A DNA stretch of 64,000 nt from positions 31,469,526 to 31,533,525 of the forward strand of contig JACMZG010000008.1 of NCBI GenBank assembly GCA_018340805.1. Direction: 5' to 3'. The DNA comes from Microvelia longipes (taxonomy: Eukaryota > Arthropoda > Insecta > Hemiptera > Veliidae). Below are positions 1 to 9,900 of this stretch, in pieces. The notes under the pieces are model-generated. The model saw only the letters and a list, made by a program, of their open reading frames with translations. It ran no database searches and was not told the origin of the DNA. Positions within the stretch are counted from its first letter, which is position 1; each line of letters opens with the position of its first letter. Position numbers and translations under genes: made by a program.

Positions 1-12
1 CTGTTCGAGATG
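1..12 (+). CDS. possible end of an upstream exon (splice donor at 12/13)
   Basis: The window opens with CTGTTCGAGATG followed by GTGAGT, a near-consensus donor. Read in phase 0 this would end LFEM and could join the phase-0 acceptor at 6846, making it a candidate for the missing OBP 5' exon. No upstream sequence is available to test coding potential, so this is a weak inference. Confidence 0.2.
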
Positions 13-189
13 GTGAGTGAAATTTTTCCTATCAGTTCTTGAAGGGGCGGCAGTTTCTCTATTCCAGGATAATATAATAAGCTGTGCAAATCGTATTCCC
101 TTTTAGGCAAATAGTACAACCTTAAAACAAAAACATAACACCAATGTAAGACTATGATATTTTAAAAGGAATTCTATTAAATACGCGTT

Positions 190-1215
190 TTATTACTTTT
201 CCTAATTTATACCGTAGGTAGTGATGTGGGTCGGAGAATATTCTCAAAAGAATATTCTCTGAGCACGAGAATATTCTGAGAATATTCTCCTGAAAAATTG
301 GAGCATTTTCTGACCATTTTCTATTTTGTACTTATTTGTTACTTATTGGTTTGATTGATCGTAAAGAAAAGAGAGAGAAAATGTTATTATTACTTTTTAG
401 TTTATCTCTATGACATTTCATGACAAAATTTATTAAATACAACTCAGATAGCAGCTAATCTTATAGTTAAACATTTTTTTAACGTTATTTTTAAAATTGT
501 AGTTCCAAAAGAAAATGCTCGAATATGCTCGCCTTAAGAGAATATTCTCGAGAATATTATCTAAAAGATTATGCTCGAGCATTCTACATCACTAATCGTA
601 GGTATCGAGGAAAGTAATGTGTTGACAAAATATCCAAAACCGGGATGTCACCAGAATTATCCGTTTCAGGTATTTTAAGACCTCCAGAGTGGTTTTTACA
701 AAGTTGTCTGTCTGTGTGTGTGTGTCTGTTATCATTGTAGGTACCAGTGTATTTATGCTAGAGAGTTGAAACTTTGTATAAAAATCAGTCTATAGCTGTA
801 GTTATGCTATTCGGAAAATATTTTTTATGACGTCATTAACCTGCAGTATCGACTCAGCAAAAAGTTTCGAAAAATCATAAAACACGGAAAAAGTATGCGA
901 TCGGATTGGGATTTAGTACGCATGTAGCAATGTATATGAATAACATGTGTGCCAATGTTCAAGTTTCATCTGATTAACACCACTAGTTCCATTTTTATTG
1001 AATGACTTAAGTACGTTTAAAAAAAAATAAAAAATAGAAAAAAAATCTAATTGAGTTGAAATTTAGTACAAATCTATACCTTTACGTTATAAATTAGTAT
1101 ACATTAAGTTTCATTTTAATACAAGTACAGAGTTAATAATCTTAAGTAATCTATGATTTTTGATGGATCATAAAAGTTATGCAGCATTGAGCTTGATCAA
1201 AGCACTGACCGCTGT
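190..1215 (-). repeat. family A repeat, antisense, split by the hAT-like insertion
   Basis: Shares with the other copies the CCGTAGGTAT...CCGGGATGTCACC start, a GTCTGTCTGTGTGTGTGTGTCTGTTATCAT-type segment, GACGTCATTAA, and ATTTTTGATGGATCATAAAAG near the end. It is truncated before the GCGAAGCGAG modules. No coding capacity. Confidence 0.75.
219..594. mobile_element. nonautonomous hAT-like element with 8-bp target duplication
   Basis: The ends are TAGTGATGT at the left and ACATCACTA at the right, perfect inverted repeats of 9 bp. They are flanked by ACCGTAGG (211-218) and ATCGTAGG (595-602), an 8-bp duplication with one mismatch, as hAT elements make. The target is the conserved end of an antisense family-A repeat: uninterrupted copies elsewhere in the window read ATACCTACGGTATAAATGAGG on their own strand. 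The interior is made of multiple copies or variants of the palindrome GAGAATATTCTC. No transposase frame. Confidence 0.75.
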
Positions 1216-1439
1216 CAATTGTACCATTCTATTAGTTCCCTTAATTTGTAGCTAAACAGATCCTACTGCTCTAGTACGTTTTATGTCATTAATATTTTTA
1301 TAACTATAGGAATAGTTTAAATGACATCGAAAGAACTGCCATATGACTTATCTAATCTTTAGCAGAATCAAACCATATAAAAAATGTTCTTTTAATTTAA
1401 TCAATTTGATTCAACTCGAATTTCCGAAGTAAAAAAATG

Positions 1440-1492
1440 ATCTTTTGGTAGGAGTGGGGGTTGAAGTATTGGAAGGTGACTCACAGATCAAG

Positions 1493-1585
<93 letters not shown>

Positions 1586-1599
1586 ATTATTATATTATA

Positions 1600-1686
<87 letters not shown>

Positions 1687-2250
1687 ATATATATATTATT
1701 TATATTATATATTTTATATATTGTGTGTGTGTGTTTCTAAGTACGAGATTTTTGTTCCTAGACTTTTTTATGGGACACGATTAACTTACGCATTCTTAGT
1801 TCGAAATGGAACTTTGTACAAAATAAACTTTTTATTACCCAGAACCCTATTGTTTATGAAATATGTGTCACGTTATTAACCCACAACAATGATCCCACAA
1901 ACATTCCAAAAATCACAAATCTTTGAACAGTGTTTTGATCAAGTTGAAATATTTCACACATGTACTACTATGTACTCGTATAGCTCATAAAAAATGAAGT
2001 TACATTTTTTATCAGTAATGATTTTGGTGTTATTGATTGACATATATAACATAATGGTGAACAAATCATGTTTTTGATGAATATATTTGGAATTATTTTA
2101 TTGTGTCGTAGTATGCACTTATATGAACTAGCAGCAGTAAGAAACTGATTATGACAACACATGTAGCGCGAAGCGGCCCCAGCGTCGACAGCCCCTTGTT
2201 TTATTAAGTCTACCAGGGAATGGGGAAGACTGGTCAGAGCCAAACAAATT
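1440..2250 (+). repeat. family B repeat with internal (AT)n tract
   Basis: A GGAGTGGGGGTTGAAG head, a ~210-bp (AT)n tract, TGTGTGTGTGTGT, then GGGACACGATTAACTTACGCATTCT, CCTATTGTTTATGAAA and a GC-rich end (GCGAAGCGGCCCC...CCCCTTGTTTTATTA). Related segments occur near 25.9, 26.3, 38.9 and 52.2 kb. Confidence 0.65.
1493..1716. repeat. (AT)n microsatellite
   Basis: Almost pure AT dinucleotides with a few TTA interruptions, followed by (TG)n. Part of the family B element. Confidence 0.95.
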
Positions 2251-2280
2251 CCATGTATATTTTTACTTCTCTTCATTTAC

Positions 2281-2516
2281 ATCCCGGTTTGCAAAAAAAT
2301 CCGAAACTGGGATGAAACCGGAATTATCCGTTTCAGGCGTTTTGAAGGCTTCCTGAGTGGTTTTCGCAAAGTTGTTTGTCCGTTATGTGTGTCTGTTACA
2401 TCGTAGCACCCAGTGTATTAATGTACTGAGCTAAGCTAGTCGAAGCTGGAAGGATGAGCGTAGCATCGATGTAATGAGGAAAAGTTCGAGTACTCCGTTC
2501 CCGATTTTTTTTATTT
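2281..2516 (-). repeat. family A repeat, antisense, internally deleted
   Basis: The left half matches the CCGAAACTGGGATGAAACCGG...GTGTGTCTGTTA part. It then jumps directly to the opposite end (GGATGAGCGTAGC...CGTTCCCGATTTTT), so the middle ~600 bp are missing. Confidence 0.65.
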
Positions 2517-2834
2517 TTCTTATAATTTATATTTCTTAGATTATTGTTTTTTTAACTTACGTACAATTAAACTTTATTGTGTATGTCGAAAACTAATCAA
2601 TTAAACTTAAGATTAATTACTCAATTAAATTATTTATTAGATTACTCAATAATTACAACAAAAAAAATTGGTTAAAATTTTATGTTTTGTCAACAAAGCC
2701 AAAGGTTGTCTACGGCACAAGTAAAAATGCTTTAATTATTTTTATAATTATAATAATTATCAGTTAGTACAATAAATCGAATCCCAAAAGAGAGAGTAAA
2801 TTGTGTTATATGTATAAGAAACAAAATAAATAAA

Positions 2835-3190
2835 TCGGGTACAGGGTACCACGGAACTTTACCTTATTATAACGGATTCGCTACGCTTATCCTCAGAATA
2901 CAGTTCGCCAATTTTATACTGCAACATGCCTTTGGGACTCGCTTCGCTCGTCTTAGATAGTAAATGCATTCGTATCATTCTCAGCGGTCACCCAACAGCA
3001 CTGTCCACGCTCATTACTCCTTAATTTTTATGATCCAACAAAAATCATAGATATTCTTGTCGTTTTGAAACGAAACTTAGTGTACTTATTTATTAGGTAT
3101 AATATTGTACCAATTTCAGCTCAATTTGACCATTTCTTATTTTTTATCAATTTTTAAAAAAACATACACTAGTCATTCAATAAAAATTTA
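2835..3190 (+). repeat. family A repeat, sense, 3'-truncated
   Basis: Starts AAATCGGGTACAGGGTACC, includes CGGATTCGCTACGCTTATCC, GGACTCGCTTCGCTCGTC and the AACATACACTAGTCATTCAATAA segment, then ends. Confidence 0.7.
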
Positions 3191-3231
3191 ACTAAGTTGC
3201 TAGAAATAATAATAAAACATCAATAAAAACC

Positions 3232-3600
3232 TGTCTTCGCTCGCTAGGTTGCACATATTAATCAAATACACCATAAGAGGCTCAGGTTGGTCGCTAAATT
3301 GCTCATATAAGTAGTGATACATTATAATATAGATCTGGTTTCACTATATCAATATTACATTGTAGCAATATATAATATACATAGAAATAAGCTTACTCCG
3401 CTACAGATAACTCATGTAAATCGAAATATAGAGGCTCGGTTCGCTTTCTAAATTACTCTATTATGGGAATATCATAAAATATATGCTCCCTCCACTCACT
3501 AAATTGTTTTTATTATTAGAGATATAATGAAATTATATGAAACTCCATTCGATCATTAGATTGCATAACATAATGCTATATCAGCATGCTAAATACCTTT
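3232..3600. repeat. degenerate ~50-bp tandem repeat
   Basis: About seven diverged units built on the theme CTCGCTTCGCTCGCTAAATTGC followed by an ATATAATATA-type stretch. Traces continue to about 3.9 kb (GACCTAAATTGCTAG, GTCACTCTAAATTGTC). Confidence 0.5.
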
Positions 3601-4134
3601 TTTTTTGCTAAGTTTTAGCAAATTTTTCATAAAATGTTGGAAGTGTTAAAATGTTAAGTAGAATTGACCTAAATTGCTAGAATGTTTTCGCACAATATAT
3701 GACTTCATATGTTGTGATAGATCATGCGCAATTAGCTGTATAACTAAAATTATACTCTCTAATACCAATTAGTACTACCAATAGTCACTCTAAATTGTCA
3801 ACATTGTTACAGCTATTGGGAAAACTACGACAACATAATATGAGCTCCGTGCCAAATTATCAAATGTGAGAACACATCGAGTTTCAATCAATTATGCATA
3901 AATATCTAATAAATTGTATATATACATTTCATTTTAATATGCTTAATTGTAGTATTTTTCCTTTAAGCGTATTCCTTTGGAAAAAATCGCTAATGGATAG
4001 GCGTCAATTTATTATTATTATCAAAAATTTAGCGGGAGTCAAATTTATTAATTTCCTTAAAAAAACGTATAAATGCTATTTAATTAAAAAGAATTAATGC
4101 TGATAAAAAATATTGATGGTATTGTTTAGGGCTA

Positions 4135-4455
4135 AATGCGCGCCAAATTACGAAATGTTATAATTATATTTTCGAGAATTTGAATTTTTAAAATTTTTGC
4201 TTAGTTATTAACGACGAATAATGACGTCATAAAAATATTCATTAGAAAGCACAAGACCTAAAGATTGGTTTTGTCCCAGTTGCAAGTCTCTATAGCAGAA
4301 CGCGCTGGGAGCTACGATTTAACAGACACAAATAGTTTTGCTCACACTACGTTGTAAAAACCACATAGAAGGTTTACAAAATATTTGGAAAGGATAAGTA
4401 ATTTAAAATCTCAGTTTCGATTTTTAAGAACAAACACTTTTCCTATATACCTATG
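4135..4455 (+). repeat. family A repeat, sense, 3' part, diverged
   Basis: Carries GCGCCAAATTACGAAATG, AATGACGTCATAAAAATATTC, GCTGGGAGCTACGAT, AACAGACACA and AACACTTTTCCTATATACCTATGG in family order. Confidence 0.6.
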
Positions 4456-4574
4456 GTAGATATCTCATAAACTTACAATTAAAATAATTGTTAATTTATC
4501 GCCAAATTATATTACGGAATTTAAATTTTACTTATTTATACTTTACTTATATAGATAGAGTAATGTATTTGCAC

Positions 4575-4965
4575 TGATGATCTGAAACCGGGATTTTACC
4601 TGAATTATTCGTTTTATGTATTAAATAATGAACCAACAAGAATTCAAAAGATCTAGAAATATATTGAATGTATTTGCAAAATTATCTGTCTGTATGTGTG
4701 TGTGTCTATTATCATCGTAGTCCCCAGCGAGTCAATGCTAGAGAATTGAAATTTGATGCGAAAATCAATAAATATGGATGGATTGATCTAGTTATGCTAC
4801 TAAGGGATCTTTCTTAGACGAGATTACCTCTCATTAAAGACACAGAATAAAAAATAACAAATTCATAAAAACTGAAAATGTCCAGGTCGATTTGAAATTT
4901 AGTATGCATGTAGCCTATATCAGACCAACAAAAGTATCAAGTTTTATTTTATTATTAGCATTATT
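4575..4965 (-). repeat. family A repeat, antisense fragment
   Basis: GAAACCGGGATTTTACCTGAATTATTCGTTT, then TTATCTGTCTGTATGTGTGTGTGTC, ATCATCGTAG and a tail with TTTGAAATTTAGTATGCATGTAG. Confidence 0.65.
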
Positions 4966-4995
4966 TCAAGGGTTATCATATAACATACATATTTG

Positions 4996-5313
4996 TAAAA
5001 TAATCGGGTACAGGCTACCTCGCAACTTTTCCTCATCACATCGGATTCGCTACGCTCATCCACCATACTTCGGACTCGCTTCGCTCATCCTCAGAATATA
5101 CAAGTCGTAAAATGTATACTGCAATATATGTTCAATTTTTTTAAAAAATTGAAGTAATTCTGATAATTAGATGAAACTTGGCGTATGTTAGTCTCAAACC
5201 TGAAACGGACGTTTTAAAAACCTGGAACAGATAATTACGGTGGTATCCCGGTTTCGATTTTTTGGCAAACACAATACATTTCTAATATACCTACGGTATA
5301 AATGAGGTAAAGT
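4996..5313 (+). repeat. family A repeat, sense, internally deleted
   Basis: AATCGGGTACAGGCTACCTCG through TCGGACTCGCTTCGCTCATCC, then directly into TGATAATTAGATGAAACTTGGC and the terminal ATACCTACGGTATAAATGAGG. Confidence 0.7.
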
Positions 5314-5581
5314 AAAAAATCAAAAAATAGTCTAATTGAGTTTGAAGTTGGTGCAAGTAAGAAAAATTATAAGTAAACTGTTACCGCTATTATATGTATA
5401 TTTTTTTAAATCATTATGTTAAGCAGCGCCGAGTGAAGTCAGTAACTGGATGGGGGATCACTGGATACAAAACGCTTGTCTTTATTGTTTGAGGACAAGC
5501 GAAACGATTGCGAAGTGGTTAGCATAAGTGTAGTGAATCTGATGTGAGAATAAGTTCCGAGGTACCCCGTACCACATTTTT
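5312..5581 (-). repeat. family A repeat, antisense, tail-to-tail with the previous copy
   Basis: Contains AGCAGCGCCGAGTGAAGTCAGT, GAGGACAAGCGAAACGATTGC and ends GAGGTACCCCGTACCACATTTTTT. Together with the copy ending at 5313 it forms an inverted pair. Confidence 0.65.
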
Positions 5582-5687
5582 TAGAATAAAAATAATGAAA
5601 TAAGAAATATGATACAATGGGATTTACTTGGAGCCAATTTACTCTATTTATTATGTCACTAGAACTTTATCTATATAACGCAGGAAG

Positions 5688-5945
5688 TGTTGAAGGAAGT
5701 TTACAATTTATTGATATTGTTATAATGCTCTGTATTAAAATTGATGTAATTTTCTTTGTTTATATCAATAAATGATGATAGGAGTGAGGAAGATGAACAA
5801 TGATAAGGCCTTGGAAGGCTGCAGGACATAGGCGAGGTATAAAGCAGGCCAGGAGAGTCGTGTTCAGTATTGTGTCCGAGTGTCAGCTATATTCATCGAT
5901 GATCAATACTGTTGCCCATTTTGGCTCTACTCGTTGTTTTTAACA
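5688..5945 (+). mobile_element. possible solo LTR with internal TATA-Inr promoter
   Basis: The segment starts TGTTGAAGG and ends TTTTTAACA, the TGT...ACA ends typical of LTR retrotransposons, and is GC-richer in its second half. Inside are TATAAA (5838-5843) and an arthropod initiator TTCAGT with +1 A at 5866, 28 nt after the TATA box. This is canonical core-promoter spacing. No matching target-site duplication is visible and no internal coding region follows, so a solo LTR is inferred. The alternative is the genuine promoter and noncoding first exon of the OBP gene whose first visible coding exon lies 0.9 kb downstream. Confidence 0.4.
5838..5868 (+). promoter_or_regulatory. TATA box plus initiator core promoter
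   Basis: TATAAA at 5838 and TCAGT at 5864-5868 are spaced as in arthropod RNA polymerase II promoters. Whether it serves an LTR element or the OBP gene is undecided. Confidence 0.45.
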
Positions 5946-5959
5946 CGGTGGATAATTAA

Positions 5960-6845
5960 ATATTATTTATATGTCAGACCTCCTTATTTTAGAAGACCCA
6001 CTTTAAAAAATTCGCTCCAAAACGAAGGAAATGTTGACTTGCATTGTGTATGATCGTATTTTCGAGAATGTCAGTACTCACTATGGGAAGTTTAAACAAA
6101 TTCTCTTCATAGCAATACTTTGCATAACACTTACATTTTCCCCACTTTTGAAGCATTAAATTAATAATTTGTAGGCAAGGGGATTAAACTTTTTGGTTTG
6201 TGTCAGTTAGGAATAAATTTAAAAAATTACTACTTTGTTTAACAGTAAGTTTGCTTAAGTTTGTAATATTTCTTTGATTATTTCAAAGTTTCCAGATAGC
6301 ACAGAATGTGTAGAAAAAGTACCGAGGGTGACGGTTTGATCCGACGTATTTATTAAATGCAATACTTTTGAAGTTTGGCTAATTTGGTAGACAGTTTTCA
6401 ACAGTAATCAAATTAAATCAAGTCGTGCTAATTTCTTCGCTTTATTTGACTTAGATCAAATAAAAGCTACTCTAAAACAGCAATCAAGGTCTAAATAAGC
6501 AAATACTTCATAGCTTTCTAATGGAATCTCGGTTATTAAGCGAATTAGCGTGCCATTATTTTTAATGATACTCATTTTGCTGTCATAAAAAACATTAAAA
6601 CGTCTCTCCTTTAAACACGTTTTTTTATTCTAGCTTTCAGCATAATGGTATTTAAAGAACAGGAGAGTTAAGTATAGATGTCGCTGAAGATGGCATGATG
6701 CCGAAAGCCAGATCTCCTTTAATAATAATCTAGTATAGAGTAGAGACATCTAAGTGTTTGTTTATGTGTTATTATTTACTGCTCTTTTAGAAGTTAAAAT
6801 ATTTGTTAGTTACTATGAATTCATCGTTAACACTGAATTTTTCAG
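5960..6845. other. AT-rich stretch upstream of the first visible OBP exon
   Basis: No coding exon with a signal peptide and a phase-0 donor could be found here. A structured inverted repeat lies at 6631-6718. Otherwise nothing recognisable. Confidence 0.5.
6631..6718. repeat. structured inverted repeat with a GGCA/TGCC hairpin
   Basis: AGCTTTCAGCAT near 6635 is the imperfect complement of ATGCCGAAAGCC near 6699. AGGAGA (6661) pairs with TCTCCT (6713). Between them CTGAAGA-T-GGCA-TGA-TGCC-GAAA (6684-6706) forms a hairpin. Confidence 0.5.
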
Positions 6846-6921
6846 GTAAGGTGCGACAAACCTGTTTTTATTGATGGGGATGACGTGAAAAAGTGCCAAA
6901 CTGAATCTAATATACCCGAAG
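6846..6921 (+). CDS. OBP exon with C1 (first visible coding exon)
   Basis: 76 nt between acceptor TTTTTCAG and donor G|GTTGGT. It encodes 25 residues starting VRCDKP and ending CQTESNIPE, plus one base. It holds the extra Cys3 and canonical C1 (Cys17); the KKCQTES stretch resembles the start of the first conserved OBP helix. The donor GTTGGT is weak. A better-looking GTAAAA lies 4 nt downstream, but using it puts the next exon into a frame with an early stop, so the upstream donor is chosen. Confidence 0.85.
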
Positions 6922-9900
6922 GTTGGTAAAATACGTTTATAAACAAACTGCCGAAGTAGGCTCTAAAACTTTCTTATCACACATTAATTTCCCTAATGGG
7001 ACTTAGTTTTTGTACCAAGTTTCTCTCGAGTAAGTTTAACTGTGTGTTCAACAGTATTTTTATAATTCGCTAATAGGAAGTAAAATACATTATGGCTCAC
7101 AATTAAACGAGATATCAACTATTTAACTTTATATTTCATGTTCAATCATTGTTAAAAGCGAGCAGGGTTCCCAAAGATAGCCAAATTAATGATTACGATA
7201 TCCTGCTAATGAAATAAATTACATCCTTCTCTCAGTAATATTATATCCTTTGACATTGAATAAACATATTATACCCTTGGCATCTAATGCTCAAATCCAG
7301 ATACGTCAGCAGCAGTGTCCTGGACACTCAGTCTCCTGTCACTGACCTGTACCGTCAATTAATAAATATTATCCAACATATTTTTTTACAGTACCAATTA
7401 CTAAATACGTCAGTATCTTTGCTTAGCTAATTGTTACTAGCTAATTATTTTGTTATTATTTTTCATGAGATGTTTCGGGGGGGGGGGGTGTTGTTTACGT
7501 ACACAATAATAATTATTGTTGGATTTGTAAAGCGTAAAAATTATTTTGTGATTCGAAAATATTGATGTTTTTTTTAAATTAATTTCAGCGGATATGAATA
7601 AACTGAAAGCAAAGAATGCTCCGGAAACGAAGGAAGGAAAGGTAAATAATATATTACACAACACACAACTGTAAATAGAGAAATTATAGCTGAAAAATAA
7701 AGCCCATTTAAACTTAAAAAAGGAACAATTAAACTGACACTAATAGACATTTTTTTTTTTGCAGAAAGTAATAATTTTTTTATTAAATTATCAACTTAAT
7801 ATTTTTTTTTATTTCAAAAAGACTTCCATTTTGAAAATCCATATAGAATATTTTTCGAAATCTAACCAATTTTTCCTCTGATGAATTGATTTTTGTACAA
7901 TTTTTTTCTAATTTGTTGTATGACCTGTACCGTGTTACAAGAAAAGTGCACATTCATTCGCTCAAACATTCAGACCTAACTTTTACCGATTTTTGGGATC
8001 TTGAGGTCATGAAAAGTAAAAGTCTTATTCAACGTTTGCCTTTCAAAGATAAGGCAGCAATAGTTATTTATGCCCCAAGGGAGTAAGTAATGCTATTATT
8101 TCCCTGAGCAGCTACTTGGTTCCTATGGCAAAAGCCAAGGGAACCAAAGCATTTAACTCCTGAGGCTAAGCCTAGGCAGTTCTGACTGAGTTCTGATTAT
8201 TAGGGTAAAAATAGCATTTATTCCCAAGGTGCATACACGATTTTATTTCCAGACATTGACGTCATTTAATTATAGATATATCTTATTTTCATACGTTTAG
8301 TTATATTAAATGTTTGGGGTCTGACCCCCGTAATAAATGTTAGAGGTGCTGCCGCGCTTAAAAAAATATTGCTCTAAAAAGCTTCTTTTGGGATAAAACG
8401 GATTTTGAGCCAGTAAAATATTTTTTTTGGGGTGCCGCCCTTGAGAAACAAAAGTGTTACAAAAAATTGATCGGTTTCCTTTATAAATTTAGGGTAAATC
8501 ACTCCTACCCCCAAAAATGGATATAATTGGCTCTAACCCCAGTAATAGGAAACTCTTTTTATTCTCAAGGAAGAAAAAGTAACTATTACTCCCAAGGGAG
8601 TAACAAGTAACTTTTTCTCCCTTGGAAGTGCTTCTTTACTTCTAAAAAAAACTAGTTAATCAACTTTACATTATACACTGTCTCGAGGTAAAAATTAATT
8701 TATGCATGTGAAACAGTTTCCAATAATGATGTATTGGAAATAGGAAAATGTATGGCACTTTATTAACAAGAGTTACTAACAATACATACCAACCACAATG
8801 CTTTATTATTTAAACAATTACTTATCTGTGTTTCTATTTTATTTTCCAGTGTTTTGTTTTCTGCATGATGAAGAAAATGAAAATTGTAAGTATAAACATT
8901 TTTTTACTTTTTCCGAGTGCTAATTTATTAGAACTTGTTAATCGTTTATTTTACTTTTAACTCTACCTCATTTATACCTTTGTACATTGGAAAGTATTAT
9001 GTTTGCACTAACACTTTGACAAGACAACATTGTTTATCTCCGTATTTGAGGAATTTCGAGGAAGTGTTGGAAAACGCCAAGGAAATGTTGAAAAAGGGCA
9101 GGATTGTCAAAAAGAATACGGTGATTGAAGCCGAAAAGCAAAACCTCAGTACAATTCTGGAGATAAGGTCTTGATAACTAAGCCATAAACTTAGTGATAA
9201 AGCTGCTGGGCTGGAGTAACAGCAAGTTGATGGCAAAGATAGACGGACCATACGTCATTGTAAAGAAAATGCTCCTATTATCTTACACAGAGGCAAATAT
9301 GAATTCCCCTACTTATGTGCTGGGAACATATCATTCTTCTCAAATAACTCCATTTGTCGGTCAATGAACAAAAGCTGCAGTTGAGGCTATACGAAGGCGA
9401 GGAAGACTCTGCATGACAGCCATTCAGAAGTAAGGGCTCATCCGAAAACCGAGATTCCTGCTCTATAATTCGTTTCAGATGTTTTTAAGGCCTACTGACT
9501 GGTTTTCCCAAAGTTGAATGTCTGTATGTGTGAGTGTGTCTCTGTTATCATCATAGCTCCCAGTGTATATGTTATTAATGCTAGTGGTTTTGGTATCCGG
9601 AAAATATATTTATGACGTTATTTCCTAGCAATAAAAAATTCTTAATTTCATGAAAGCGGATAACTGTTTCGATTGATTTGAAATTTAGCTCATATAAAAG
9701 TTAAGCGGCGTCGAGCAAGGTCAGTGTCTGGATGGATGTCCACTGGGAATAAATGGATGTTTTTATTGCCAGAGGACGAGTGAAGCCAGACCGAAGTGAG
9801 TGATGAGTGAAAGGTTTCGAGGTACCCAGTATCCGATTTTTAAAGTTATTACTTGATTTATGCTTTTAAACTATCTTTAACCATTGCAGATGACAGATGA

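Noticed and set aside
6031..6159. 42-codon frame with a hydrophobic stretch (FKQILFIAILCITL), considered as the missing OBP signal peptide
   Set aside because: It runs into a stop with no GT donor after the hydrophobic part and the N-terminal region is too long; cannot be joined in frame to the exon at 6846.
7479..7489. G10 run (also an 11-base run at 38521) as possible regulatory element
   Set aside because: Simple homopolymer, error-prone in sequencing; no further support.
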